64,000 nt of DNA from Panorpa germanica (taxonomy: Eukaryota > Arthropoda > Insecta > Mecoptera > Panorpidae): the NCBI GenBank assembly GCA_963678705.1, contig OY783207.1, forward strand, positions 20,806,001 through 20,870,000, in the 5' to 3' direction. Both the position numbers and the translations under genes were made by a program. The notes beneath the pieces are model-generated. The model worked only from the letters and a program-made list of their open reading frames with translations. It made no database searches and was not told the DNA's origin. The first letter of the stretch is position 1. Each line of letters starts with the position of its first letter. Shown one piece after another: positions 21,139 through 32,496 of this stretch.

Positions 21139-21640
21139 CGAGGTCTGTTCAAAAAATAAAGTGAATTTTCAAATTTCGCGGGCTACGTACATTCGATTAT
21201 CGATTTTTTTATTTTGTTATGTTGTTGCACTCGTCTCGAACATATGTTCACAATTTTAGCTATATAGCACATTTAGTTTGTTTGTGAGAGGCATAAAAGT
21301 TAGAAGTGTTTTGCGTGTTCGGCGATTTTCTGCTGTCGAAAAACATGGATCAAAAAGTTTGCATTAAATTTTGTGTGAAAAATGGAATCAAGTGCTCCAA
21401 AACACTTGAACTGTTAAAGTGGCATACGGTGAGTCTACTTTAAGCCAAAAAAATGTTTACAAGTGATAAAAGCTTTTCACAGAAGGTCGAGAAGATGTGA
21501 ATGACGACGCTCGCCCTGGACGCCCTAGCACATCAACAACCGATGAAAATGTTGAGGAAGTGAAGAAAATTGTTATGGCGAATCGTCGAATCACTATTAG
21601 AGCAGTTGCTGAGGATGTCGGCATATCGGTTATTAAAACC
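21139..21640 (+). pseudogene. Mariner-like element, 5' TIR and N-terminal transposase relic
   Basis: The 5' end CGAGGTCTGTTCAAAAAAT follows a TA at 21137-21138, as in many mariner elements. An ATG at 21345 starts MDQKVCIKFCVKNGIKCSK. After a one-base frameshift comes VAYGESTLSQKNVYKW, and after another EGREDVNDDARPGRPSTST followed by NRRITIRAVAEDVGIS. This is the paired helix-turn-helix DNA-binding half of a mariner transposase with the linker GRPSTS between the two. Homology stops abruptly at about 21637 and the catalytic half and 3' TIR are missing. At least two frameshifts make it inactive. It differs from the relics at 2232 and 30763 and is a separate lineage. Confidence 0.9.
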
Positions 21641-21866
21641 TATTTGTACTACAATTTCAATATTATTAATACATATTTAAATTTCACAATGGGCAATGTA
21701 CGATAATCTAGATCGATAATAGTAGGATAATCTTTTTATGGTATTTACAGTACAATACATATTTGTTTTTATAATGTAATGATACACACACGTTCACTTT
21801 TCTCTAAAAACACAAGCAATTCTTAAAATTATGATTTTATTTTATGTAACTTCGCTTCTTCCCTTT

Positions 21867-22300
21867 GTGGCATGTGCGATTTTTAATAAATATTATAATA
21901 ATAACAGTTTACACTAGGCTTTTCTCTCTTTTGTACGTTTCTTTTCTTCAGTTTTCCATATCCAGATTTTTTCATAGCAGGACCCCAATTGATAGAAATA
22001 AGGGGACTCCTACTGCATTTCATTACGAGGCTGGATCAATAAGTTACCTTGTTTGAGGACAAGTACGCTTTTTAATGGTAATTTTGCTTTTTTTTTTGTG
22101 GCATGTGCGATTTTTAATAAATATTATAATAATAACAGTATACACTGGGTTTTCCTCTCTTTTGTATGTTTCCTTTCTTTAGTTTTCCATATCCAGATTT
22201 TTTCATGTCAGGTCCCCAATTGATGAGAATAAGAAACTCTTACTGCATTTCTACATGAGGGTAGATACCTTGTATGAGCGCAAGTAGGTTTCCTAAAGGA
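21867..22300 (+). repeat. 231-bp tandem duplication
   Basis: GTGGCATGTGCGATTTTTAA starts at 21867 and again at 22098. The two copies align to about 22300 with scattered substitutions and small indels (TTTTCCATATCCAGATTTTT in both). The second copy follows a run of Ts. Unit function unknown. Confidence 0.9.
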
Positions 22301-23746
22301 AGTTGACGTTATCAACTTCTACTTTCATCTTTTATACGACACCATTCAATATGTCAGATACATTCATAGGTCACACGTCTTCCAATTGCGGCCAAGATAG
22401 GTTGCTAGACATCAGTCGTCTGCTTATGCACGTGTTTCCATCTAAAACTGAAAAGCTCGAATAAACAGATCAATATTTCTCTTTTCCGTAAAACAACAAA
22501 CACGTTTAATACAAATGGATGTTAAACCAAAACTAAAATGATATATGGTGTCAAAAAATTGTCAACTTCTCTTAGGAAAGGTACTTCTTCTCAACCACTT
22601 ATTGATCCACCCTCGTATTTGTTCTTATGGGCTCCATTGGCAATCAACAAGTTTATCAACTATGTTGGTCGTTGCTGCCACAAATGAAGCAACTAGGTTA
22701 CCAACCAAGTTGTCAACACAAATTCCGAGGCATCTTAACAGAAGAAATCTAAATTCACAACTGACGTTGGCGTCCTTGTCAACCAAACCGCTCTACCGTG
22801 CCACCAACATCAGACCCCGCCCACAAAATATCAAAAGTTTTATATCACACTCCAACCGTTGTTACAACATGACATCCAACCGCAACATAGCAAGTTGCAG
22901 TGAATATTGTCAGCCAAGTTGGTCGTACGTGGGCCGCATTATTCTATACTGTCCAATGACTCAACATGCATATGTTGTCTGGAGCACTGTTCTGATTAAT
23001 ATTATCCCCATAAAATGTGCTCTTAAAAGATAATCTGTCTCTTCAAGAAGTTACCGGTTCTAAGTTTTATGCTTCCAACATCTAGACCAAGGAACTAACT
23101 ATTCATTTTAATACCACATTTGACGTTGTGGTTTTATTAGCGTTCAGTTCAGTTCTGTTCTGTTCTGTTCAGCTTCTTACCATTATTACTTTATATGAAT
23201 TCCATCCTTCGCTCGTAAAGGTTTTATAACGCGGTCATAATCCATGACGTCATTCTCGAACGGTTTTAAATGTCAGGCCACAGGACGTTGCGGAGGTGTT
23301 AGTGTGTGGGGAAGGTAGGATGGGGTAGAAGGGTGTCAGGGTGTCGAGAGGTGATTTTAAACTTTAAAATAACACAATGTATATCATGAAACATTGTACT
23401 GAATTGTTTTAGTCATTTTATAGGATATAATATTTACTATACTCGTATATATATAACGCATTGTATTATTGTATAATATTAAAGTATATTAAATTTTATG
23501 TAAAAAATCGCAACGCTTTGTTAATTTCATTTTTTGTTTGCCATGTATCAACAAAAACACGAATATATATATAAAAATTGTAATCCCTTGCGGGAAATTT
23601 ACCAACTATAAAAATACTGAATATAAATTATTACTAATTCAATTAGCGCGTTTATTTTAAATTGAGTTTTTTATTTTAGTAGTATTGTATGTAAGTTAAA
23701 TTCAATATTTAATAAGATCTTTTTCATAATATAAGATATTGACGAC
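22301..23746. other. Stretch with an orphan open frame, no supported gene
   Basis: A 162-codon frame (22545-23033) starts with GTG. Its plus strand repeats GTCAAC, CCAAC and CAAGTTG motifs, so it is more likely the interior of an unrecognised repeat than a gene. A GTTCA/GTTCT pentamer tract lies at 23147-23175 and a TGACGTCA octamer at 23245. Confidence 0.3.
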
Positions 23747-23850
23747 AGAGTGATTCGATCGCAAGCTCAGAGTCCCATTTTCTAGGTTTGGTTGTTATCA
23801 AGTTAAATTGATTGCGTCCGACGTTAAATAAATTAAATTTAAATAATAAT
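23747..23850 (+). mobile_element. tRNA-type SINE copy with internal deletion
   Basis: Plus-oriented. GGTTTGGTTGTTATCAAGTT and AAATTGATTG join directly to CCGACGTTAAATAAATT, so the central body is deleted. Head remnant GATTCGATCGCAAGC. Confidence 0.8.
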
Positions 23851-24778
23851 AGAAGATAATTAACACAGTATCTATTGCAGAATAAAAAAATATTTATGCG
23901 CCAGTAAACTCAAGGATAGTTTGAGTACATACATTTCACCACCTTAAAAAAACCACCCTTAAGAAATGATTTTACATCCAATTCTTAGTTCTATCAAAAC
24001 GAAAACATACATCTCTGGTGACCCCTACGGTGTTTAGACTATACGACGTTTGTCGTTCGTTAGAACAACTCCCACAGCGTCTATGTCGTATTCTCCTACC
24101 TTAATCAGAATACATTTATCACACATTTTCCTTTGCCATGTTTTCAACACAATACCGTAACGCAAACGGTAACGCAAACCTCCTGAATTGTTTATGAATC
24201 ACATTACACTACATTACGTCATTCCAAACCACATGGGACTAGTTATAATGTCGACCGCTAGGCGGACCATATGTCTTTCTACGTTGAATATGTACTATTT
24301 GTATTTTGTTGGTTGGAGTAATCCTTTGGTTCTTTTGCATTTTATCGAGGAGCAATGAACTTCTAGTTGAGCTCTTATCTTATTCTTTGTTTAGACTATT
24401 TAGGGAGATCTTTTAGACTACACATGCGATCTTCTAGCACGGTTATTTACCTTATGTCTTAATAATCTAATACAGGTTTGCCAACATTCTCTGATGTATT
24501 TCTATTCTTCGCACAGTTCGAAGTTACGAGTATTTATCTTTTCTCGTCGTTAATAGTTACAACTTATTATTAATTAATTATTCAAAACTATACATAAAAT
24601 TTTGTTTGAAAAATTGTAAAATAACTTTTACAATGTCTATTGTCTGTTTGCTTTAAGCCTCTTATTCTATACTCAAAACTACGTAATTTTCATTTTATCA
24701 CTCTTTATTTAGAAGTACGCAATATTTATTATTAAAGTTGAAACTTCTAATTTAAGCTATACAAACAGATCGTCTCAA
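23851..24778. other. No supported gene
   Basis: AT-rich. Nothing recognised on either strand. Confidence 0.3.
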
Positions 24779-24930
24779 AAGTAGCACGTACACTAACACC
24801 GGAGGTAGACCTGCCTCAGACGCATCAAATAAGACTAACATAACCTTAGTAATAGTCGCATGGTTTTCGAGATATCGTCAGTTTAAAGTTATTTTTTAAT
24901 TTTCCATTTTTTAACATTGTTAGTGCCAGC
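24779..24930 (-). repeat. Dispersed repeat L, copy 2
   Basis: Inverted relative to 19117-19262: contains CCTCAGACGCATC, CGCATGGTTTTCGAGATATCG and CATTTTTTAACATTGTTAGTG. Confidence 0.8.
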
Positions 24931-25214
24931 GTTTTCTTGGATAGCTCTATCATATTTAATTAATTCAATAACTAATTTTAAATCATTTAATAAAAATTTA
25001 GTATTATCAAGAAAAGTTTTAATCACATCTAATATTTGCTATTCAATTTTAATCTTTATAACCATAATTTATATAATTTATGATCAAAAGTTCCTAAATC
25101 GCCACATTGGCATCTATTGTCAGATTTAAGATTAATTTTATATAGTTGATATAATTTTGCAGGATTTGTTTCTCAAAAATCCTTCCTTACTTACTTACAT
25201 TATCGTTTAAAAAA

Positions 25215-25366
25215 ACAAAATGACTATTTCAATCTAATTAACTTCTGTAATATTGCGAATTGAATGAAAATGATTGCATATTTGAGGTTTTGATAGAAAC
25301 CTTTATCATCATGTATACAGTGCAATTTTATATAAAGTAAGTTATGATTTCACATCCTAATAGTCA
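25215..25366 (+). repeat. Dispersed repeat E, copy 1
   Basis: TAATATTGCGAATTGAATG, TTTGAGGTTTTGATAGAAAC, ACAGTGCAATTTTAT and AGTTATGATTTCACA recur at 37558-37690 and 58325-58475. Copy 37558 lies inside a TIR element. Class unknown. Confidence 0.75.
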
Positions 25367-25367
25367 G

Positions 25368-25563
25368 ACCCGGATTTGAGTTAGGGCAGACGGGCCTCTG
25401 CCCCGGGGCCTCCACAAGATAGGAGCCTCCACAATAGAGATAAAAGCGATAAATTTTTGAAAGATTTGACGAAAAAAAATTGTTTCTTTTATTCGGAAAA
25501 TAATTAGGAGCCTCCGCTCCTTCGTTGCCCCACGGCCTCCACACCTCTAAATCGGGCCTTGCT
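25368..25563. mobile_element. hAT-like MITE
   Basis: Begins CAGACCCGGATTTGAGTTAG. The right end complements to CAAGGCCCGATTTAGAGGTG, an imperfect TIR of the CAGNCCCGGATTT type seen in many hAT MITEs. Subterminal GCCTCTGCCCCGGGGCC supports this. The flanking 8-mers match poorly, so the duplication has decayed or the boundary is slightly off. It abuts repeat E on the left. Confidence 0.65.
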
Positions 25564-25593
25564 ACTCCAGGCCTCCTTGGTGCAGAGTTATAT

Positions 25594-25780
25594 TTTCTGG
25601 CTTCAGTAGTTATCAGGTTAAATTTATTATGTATAAACAAAATGATAAGCTTATTAAGCAGCGGTGCAGTATCATATATGGGGTCACGAGACCCCAAAAA
25701 CTGCCAATATAATAGAAGGGCATCGGTGATAGATCTCAGCACCGTAAATAGGCCGATGTTAAATCAATTAACGATAAGGC
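25594..25780 (+). mobile_element. tRNA-type SINE copy
   Basis: Plus-oriented: AGTAGTTATCAGGTTAAATT, TAAGCAGCGGTGCAGTAT, GGTCACGAGACCCC, ACTGCCAATATAATAG, ATCGGTGATAGATCTCAGCA and TAGGCCGATGTTAAAT in family order. The head is missing. Confidence 0.85.
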
Positions 25781-26220
25781 TGGCTATAACACGAGAACTA
25801 CCTTAACACAACGAAACAAAAATGATGAAAAATAGAAAGAATGTAATGAAATATATATATAAAATCAAAATACCAAAATCCGTATGTGTAATAAGATGAT
25901 GTAAATTGATAAAACGACATGTATAACCACCACCACCATCACCATATTTAACTCTCACTCCATTTTTATTTTTTACTTCACAACTGTTTCAAAGTACAAA
26001 GGGATCTGTTCGTAAATCGATCCATATTCGTGTTTTTCATCGATACGCACTCTACAATGCTCACAATGCTTGTTAACGAACACACAACAAAAATACTCGA
26101 CAGCAGACATACATTTATTCATATGCATGCTCGGTTGGCTAACAATTTATATAGATACACTAACACACGTAAACATACATATACATAAACGGGATATCTT
26201 TCCCTCCATACAATAATTTT
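25781..26220. other. No supported gene
   Basis: AT-rich, with a short CCA/CAT repeat near 25928. Confidence 0.3.
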
Positions 26221-26405
26221 GGGGCCCCATACACGCTGGAATATGTTGGGTTCGTTACTGGCTCGGTCAACATGCTTCATTTTTTATCAGTGCCATGAAT
26301 AGAGTTGGTGATTGGTTTGCTCGGTTCGTCTTGGCGATCACTGCCAACACGAGCCGAACGACAACATGGCTGCACATGTATAACGAAACGGCAGCATGTT
26401 GGTCA
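26221..26405 (+). repeat. Dispersed repeat K, copy 2
   Basis: Begins GGGGCCCCATACACGCTGGA. Ordered blocks are shared with 7929-8105, and inverted GGTCAACATGC and GCATGTTGGTC lie near its two ends. Confidence 0.65.
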
Positions 26406-27475
26406 TTGATAGTTTAGTTCTAGAGTTAATATTCTGTAGTAATTGACTTTTGGAGCAAATTTATAAATCTGCCACTTTGTAAGCAGTAAAGAATTAGAAT
26501 ATTAAGAAAGACTTGTGATATATTTGTAAAAAGCTTAGTAAAATTATTTTTTCATGAGAAAGACGATAAAACTAAAACAGAATCTATACCTTCAGTGATT
26601 TAATAATAACCTCTTTTACATTAAAACAAAATATTATTATATTTATTACTTTTTCAAACAAATAAAAACACTTTTTTTATTTTAAAATTATTTTAAATAA
26701 CATGTGAGGATCGCAATATTTGATTTTTAACTTACGTTGACCGCGTAAGGTTCAGTTGTGTTTTGGAAACGCGACCTTGCTCACATCTTATCAGATCCTA
26801 ATGCTACGAGTATAATCAATTCAGGATACAGCAGTGGCTTTTTTACGGAATTAAAGGTTATCGCGGCCGACTTAAATTACCTATATGTGACCTTTCTGAA
26901 AAAAATCAATTCAATCCAATTTCAATTTATTCGCCGAAATCAATTGTATTCAGTTTTTGTGACCTAATAGACTGCCATCTGCGGTACTGTTAATCCGGCT
27001 TCCAAATAAATAAGATTTGTTGCGCCTTTTAGGTAATCTATATTTCTGAATACTCTATGTTCGGTTCAGAACCGACTCCAGCATATTCAAGTGTGTAAGA
27101 GGCCTTGTAGTATACATAGGAAAGTGAAGGAGAAAGGAGGTGAGGCTCGTACTACATGTGAACGCCTAAGGGTGGGATCCTATCATTAAAAAGCCGTTTT
27201 ATGATGGAACTACATTCAACCCCATTGTTATACAGATCTAATTCTTCACTCCATTGCCTGCTGCCTGGTGGTAAAAATTAGTACTATAATACATATAACA
27301 AACCAGCTTGTTGTGCTTGGTTGGTAAATTGATGTTGAAATATATCAGTACATATGTATGTAGCATAGGGGTAAACTGTACTGTAGGTTAATAAAATCAT
27401 CAAACAATCAACTTGGAATTATTGTTTCCATATACTTTAAAGGCGCAAACTTTGTCATCCATTTAGCATCATCAT
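26406..27475. other. No supported gene
   Basis: AT-rich. Holds the diverged copy (26685-26741) of the CATGTGAGG(T/A)TCGC repeat at 12800. The frame at 26758-26967 starts with GTG and has no known motif. Confidence 0.3.
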
Positions 27476-27673
27476 TTGTTGCCATCCTTGCCACATCTCC
27501 TCGAGTCCCAAACGACTTCCTACTTTCCTTTACCTCTTACTCTTAATTATTCTATCTTGTCCTTTTCCAGCCCCCTCATCCTGCTTACTTTCTTCACTGT
27601 GTTACGTTATTTCTTCCCTGCCTTCATTTTCCATTTTCCTGTCTTTTACCTCTTTCATCTATTTCATTCCACA
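27476..27673 (-). mobile_element. Possible family H fragment (purine-rich minus strand)
   Basis: The minus strand is strongly purine-rich (GAAAGAGGTAAAAGACAGG, GGAAAATGAAGGCAGGGAAG), like the family H non-LTR relics elsewhere. No defining motif (zinc site or 3' end) was found. The Leu/Phe/Ser-rich plus-strand frame is its shadow. Confidence 0.35.
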
Positions 27674-27684
27674 CGCTTTTCCTT

Positions 27685-27870
27685 TTTTTTAAATTTTTTT
27701 TTTAATATAGTTTCTCGGGCTTCTTATGCACGTAGCCTTTTATCGCCCCTAATATTGTTCTACTTCTTCTTATACGTTATATACAGACAACAAGAATGAC
27801 AACAGTTATAAATTTCGGTTTCTCAATCAAAAAGGGGGTGTTAACAGGAAGCGTCTGCGAAGTCCATTCT
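27685..27870 (-). mobile_element. Family A non-LTR retrotransposon, 5'-truncated copy
   Basis: Minus orientation, T tail at left, then TAGTTTCTCGGGCTTCTTAT and ATAAATTTCGGTTTCTCAATC. Flanked by CGCTTTTCCTT at 27674-27684 and 27871-27881 (11-bp duplication). A short internal deletion lies near 27803. Confidence 0.9.
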
Positions 27871-28027
27871 CGCTTTTCCTTATAATATAACTAAACTATA
27901 TATTTTATAAAAAAAATATTAAGATAAAATGTGTAGAACGTGAAAAATCCTTTTAAATGGTAAATTATTTGGCTCTTTACTCGTTTAAGATATAAGGCAC
28001 TGTTCTACTGAAGTGAAGTGTTCTACT

Positions 28028-28120
28028 TTACAAAGGTGCAACTCAATATTTTTTAGTAGTTATTAGAACTTAAGTCAATATATACATTTACAAACATTTC
28101 ATAACACATAATTTTTACAA
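28028..28120 (-). mobile_element. Family B 3' UTR fragment
   Basis: AGTTATTAGAACTTAA and CAATATATACATTTACAAAC align with 35315-35365 and, more loosely, with 17000-17045 of the other family B copies. Confidence 0.6.
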
Positions 28121-28487
28121 TCTAATAACTTTTCTATTTCTCAACTTTACCCATTCTATTCTAACCTCTTCCATCGTTGCTTCCTTCACAACCTCATCAT
28201 CCATATAGATAGATAGATAGATAATGGCAAAAAATTGATGTAAACACAAATTATGGGATATTGAGTCCTATACCAAATTGATAACTATACTATTTTCATT
28301 TTAGGACCCACTAGTAAGAAGATATTATAAAGAAAAGTTTTTAGCCCCAATTTTCCATGATCGAAGCCGCCCAAGTTTTCAAATTTGATACGGAATATAT
28401 AAAAACTTCGCTTTCAAATTAGTCTGAGAAATTTGTTTATCAACTACACCGCCATTTTACTAAAGTAAACTATATTGACGTAAGATT

Positions 28488-28705
28488 TAACTTAATTTAA
28501 TAGCAGCCTATTTTCGATACTGAGTCATATTACTGACTACCTCCTCCTATGTTTGTAGTTTTTAAAGTCTCGAGGACTCATACATGTTACTACACCGATT
28601 GCCTAATGATATGCCAATGACAAATATTGCCAATGCCAAAATATTGCGCTGGTTCAGAGATTGAACCCGAGTTCAATCCGGTTAAAGAGTGAAACATTAA
28701 TGCTT
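28488..28705 (-). mobile_element. tRNA-type SINE copy
   Basis: AATAGCAGCCTATTTTCGATACTG, CTATGTTTGTAG, GACTCATACATGTTACTACACC and, at the head, GATTGAACCCGAGTTCAATCC with CATTAATGC at the extreme end. A small internal duplication (AATATTGCCAATGCC) is present. Confidence 0.75.
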
Positions 28706-29624
28706 TTAATATTTTTAATATTTATTTTTAATAAATAATCTACTTAGAAGACTTCAACAACAGACAAGTGTAAAATGACCTATCACAACATAACGAATTT
28801 ACGCCTATGAAAACGAAATCAAACAGAGATTTTTTATGATGATGCTCAACATTGATGAAACATGTTTTTATGGTATAACATCCAAACAAAGTAACGCTTT
28901 TGTGATGACAGGATTGATGTTGGCTTATCAGCAGAAAAGGTCAAAGCAGTTATTAAAAATGAAATATCCAATTTCAAATATTATTTACAATACACGCATC
29001 AGCACAGGTTGCGACCCGGCATTGATACTTCCGGTATGTGATACTGATGTAACCCTAGGAAGTCCAATAAGCTGCATACACAAAAATATAAAAAAATCCA
29101 TTATTTTCCTGCTCTGACAAAAATGATTTACTGATTTTATCCAGATTATCTGGTCAGAGTGAGTGGGACTCATCCCGTTTTACACATACTCGTTCATCAT
29201 TTTATATAAATGTATCCGGTAGCAGTGGACTCCATTAGCTGATTTATGAGGAAAAAATATTTCAGCGAAAGGATTTCACTTCTTTTATTATCTCCATTCT
29301 TGGAATCCTCAAAGATCAGTGAATGGGTTTATAAGAAAATATAGAATGAGAAAAACATTCTTATCACTGACACGGACACTTCAAATTTTAAGGAATTTTT
29401 GTTTAACGTAAATTTAAATAAGTATAATTAAAGTACTAAAAGATCGTCAGTGACTCTTCCTTCAAGAACTAGCACTGGTTTCGCACTCATTTTATTAAAA
29501 TGTACATAAGGGTAGAAAAAGATATACTCGTAATTTTTTTATACATATGAATATCTCTCAGTATTTCAAATATACTTATTATTATTTAAATTGTAATATA
29601 AATAGATTTTAATATGTCGGTAAC
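28706..29624. other. No supported gene
   Basis: The 93-codon plus frame at 28836-29117 has no recognisable domain; it is not annotated as a gene. Confidence 0.3.
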
Positions 29625-29785
29625 AGAATTGATGTCTGATACCAGACTACTGGGTTTGTCTTTGGGTTGTGAGGCCAACATAGTAGGAGATAGGATAGGA
29701 CTTAGGTCTCAGGACTTATGTCGATGATACGACTTAACATCTGAAATAGAACGACGTTAAATAAATTAAATTTAAAATAAAATGT
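29625..29785 (+). mobile_element. tRNA-type SINE copy (diverged)
   Basis: Plus-oriented: TGGGTTTGTCTTTGGGTTGT, GCCAACATAGTAGGAGATAG and AACGACGTTAAATAAATTAAATT. Confidence 0.75.
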
Positions 29786-29979
29786 GTAACGCTTTTTCTT
29801 AATTTTTGGTCCCCTTTAATCCCCTTATCTACTACATATTTTATAAGCAAAAATAAATTTTAAATGTGTTACGAATGCATGTGTGCAATGGAGAGGCTAT
29901 ATTCAATAGTACAGTCTATTTATTCATTAGGCTACAACCAACCGCTTTAGAGTGTATTCGAGTTGTTTCTTTAATGCTT

Positions 29980-30315
29980 TAACAAGTACTGAGAGCTATA
30001 GTAAACGCTCCTTGGTGTATTTAAAATAGCGACATGCACAAGGATCTCCAGATAGAGACCGTCGTAGATATCCGAATGACGAGCTACTCCAACTGTTGGA
30101 CAACCAAGTGTTAACTAGAAGACTTAAGAGGAAGAAACCTTTCGAACTACAGTGACAATTATAAAAGAAGTGAAAAAACAAATATATAAATAGTGTAAAA
30201 AGGAAATGCCAATGGGAGATCTTGTATATCCATTGGTTATGTATATGTATTGGTTATGGAAAAATTACTGGGTGGTGATTAGACCAGTTGTAATTATGTA
30301 AATAAATTTAAAAAG
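29980..30315 (+). pseudogene. Jockey-type ORF2 C-terminal relic with 3' UTR
   Basis: The plus strand reads RAIVNAPWCI, one stop, NSDMHKDLQIETVVDI, then in another frame LLQLLDNQVLTRRLKRKKPF ending at TGA 30153-30155. RAIVNAPWYV..S.IHRDL..PTV, then RRLKR.KP, is the conserved end of jockey-clade ORF2. The 3' UTR ends GACCAGTTGTAATTATGTAAATAAA, which recurs at 32496. Stops and a frameshift make it inactive. Confidence 0.88.
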
Positions 30316-30760
30316 TAATAGTATGTTGAAAGTGATAAAAGCATGTATGCGTATGTAGATAAAAGTACCGCCGTTCACGCATTGCAGTGTGTATGTGATC
30401 ATGGACTGGGCATCTGAAAGAGTGGAAAACGAAACAAATGTATAATATATACTCTCATTACCTTCAACACAGTGGTGTAATGATATACATTAAAGGAGAT
30501 GCTTTCTCTCATGAAAAAATATGCTATTGGGAAACAACTTCAATAGTCGGCAGTCTTTTTGTATTATAAAAGTTACAACAAAAAGTTATTAATAAAACTA
30601 AACTCTTTAAAAATTTTGTTAAAGTTTTGGTTTCCAAGATAAACAAAAAAACTGATTAGACTCTTATTTTTAAGCCAGTGGCCGAATGACATTTGACATT
30701 TTTACATGATGAAAATCCATGATTCGGTAACGGATTTCCTTGATTAAATGTGATTTATCA
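30316..30760. other. No supported gene
   Basis: AT-rich spacer. Nothing recognised. Confidence 0.3.
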
Positions 30761-30762
30761 TA

Positions 30763-31070
30763 GTCACGTGGGTCAATCAATAAGTACCGGTCTTGAAAGA
30801 CAGGTACGTTGATAAGTGAAAATGGTATGACCGTCGCGTACTACCATCTGCCAAGCGACACAAAACTAAATTTCACACTGATTAATAGATTGGTTTTTTT
30901 TATTTTGTAGCCAGTTGTATCACATGTGTTGTGTTTCTCGATAAAAGAGAAAAAGTGCAATATCGATCAGTAATTCGCTTTTTGTATTTGGAAGGAGAAA
31001 CATGTGAAGAAATAAAAGCTACGTTGGATGCTGCCTATGGGGACCCTTCACCAACTACAACAAGCGTAGG
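30763..31070 (+). pseudogene. Mariner-like element, 5' end and first helix-turn-helix relic
   Basis: After a TA at 30761-30762 comes a terminal-like sequence (GTCAATCAATAAGTACCGG) and a short 5' UTR. A frame from about 30931 (GTG where ATG is expected) then reads FLDKREKVQYRSVIRFLY and EEIKATLDAAYGDPSPTTTSV. KVEYR.VI.FL..EG.....I...L...YGD.SPS..TV is the first DNA-binding motif of mariner transposases. Similarity ends near 31065; the second helix-turn-helix, the catalytic domain and the 3' TIR are missing. It is a third mariner lineage in the window. Confidence 0.85.
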
Positions 31071-32310
31071 ACTACATAGTTTCAATCATTTCAGTTTTGC
31101 AACAAAGTTTTCATCACAAAATAACCCTATCTACAAATACCCAATACCATTCGTACTGCCTGCGCCTTTACGTGTAACATTATTCCCTTAATTGCTTTAA
31201 CATGCTTCGGTAATAAAATCAATCAGTATTAGCAACGTAACAATATCAGCGTTGTACTAATCTAAGAGCATTACAATAAGTTGCTGAAAGTAGAATCCAG
31301 AATTCTCTCTTTCCATCACGCTGCCCCACTTCGCTCCTGGCTCCATCAAATTATAATTCTTTGAACATTATTGGTATTAAGTTTTAATTTCGTTTCGTTG
31401 GGATTTTACTTTGGGAGCACCTTTCTCTCTTCGTTTATGTCAGCTCAGCATTATCAAATTCAAATTTACGTAGATTTATTCTTGATTCCTTTTAACTAGC
31501 AAAACGTTCGGAATCTGGAATATCTTCATTTTTATTTTATTAAACAAAAATTGCAGAATCCTCTTTAAATTATGTATAATATGTTCGTACACTATAATGA
31601 GATTTAAAAAATATGGGTAAAATCATTAGCCGTTTTTAACCATTACTTATTTTTAGATATACAAAGAAACAATTTGTATACACGAATTTTAGGAAATTGA
31701 GTCCTCTATCAACTTGATAAAAACTATTTACATCTTAAGAGCCACTGCCAGGAAGATATCGCCATTTATACAGACCACGGTAAAACAAAATTATTTTGTA
31801 ATACATTTCATACGTATCTAATTCTGTTATTTGAATTTTAGCTGTTTAATAATTTAATACAATTACAGCTCATGGGGATTTGATTAGAATCAATAACGGT
31901 ATGTAAAAAAGTCGAGAAGGATAATGACTAAATAAATACAAATCGTAAATAATACATAAAATATTAGTGAATTATATACTTCCGGAAACATACTGATTAT
32001 TATCGACTATTTGTCATAGTTACAAAAAGATCTGTTTTAGACACTGGAATAAATATGACTAAATGAATATTCAATGGTCTGTTAATTGTGGTCATCAACT
32101 TCACCAACAAAAAGGTAGAAAACTTGGCAGTAAATCTGAATGAAGAAATAATACAGCAAAGTATCTTCACATGACAATAAATGCAAAATTAAGATAGAAA
32201 ACAAATATTCAAAAAAAAGGGAAGAGCTCGACATTAAATATAGGAAAATGTGCTGGAGATTGGTAGAAAATCTCAGTGATTCATACACAATAAACTGCTG
32301 CTATAAAGGC
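31071..32310. other. No supported gene
   Basis: AT-rich. No motif recognised on either strand. Confidence 0.3.
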
Positions 32311-32496
32311 AAATCCCTGACAGGCAATAGACTGCACTGTCTATGACAAAGTAGAAACCTTTCCAGCTACACTTATCATCATTAACGTAGGGTAATAGCA
32401 AAAGTACAAATATTGTAAATTAAAAAGATGTCAATATAAGATGGCGTATATGATGTCGACCAGTTGTAATTACGTAAATAAATAAATATAAAGAAC
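32311..32496 (+). mobile_element. Jockey-type retrotransposon 3'-end fragment
   Basis: Ends GACCAGTTGTAATTACGTAAATAAATAAA, matching the 3' end of the relic at 29980-30315. Upstream GTAGAAACCTTTCCAGCTACACT corresponds to the KPFQL-type end of ORF2. Its 5' limit is uncertain. Confidence 0.7.

Noticed and set aside
22545..23033. 162-codon frame
   Set aside because: Begins with GTG; the DNA is full of recurring GTCAAC/CCAAC/CAAGTTG motifs, suggesting the interior of a repeat rather than a gene.
23147..23175. Telomere-like GTTCA/GTTCT pentamers
   Set aside because: Too short, and not the insect TTAGG motif; an ordinary microsatellite.
28836..29117. 93-codon frame considered as a transposase fragment
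   Set aside because: No helix-turn-helix or catalytic motif can be identified.
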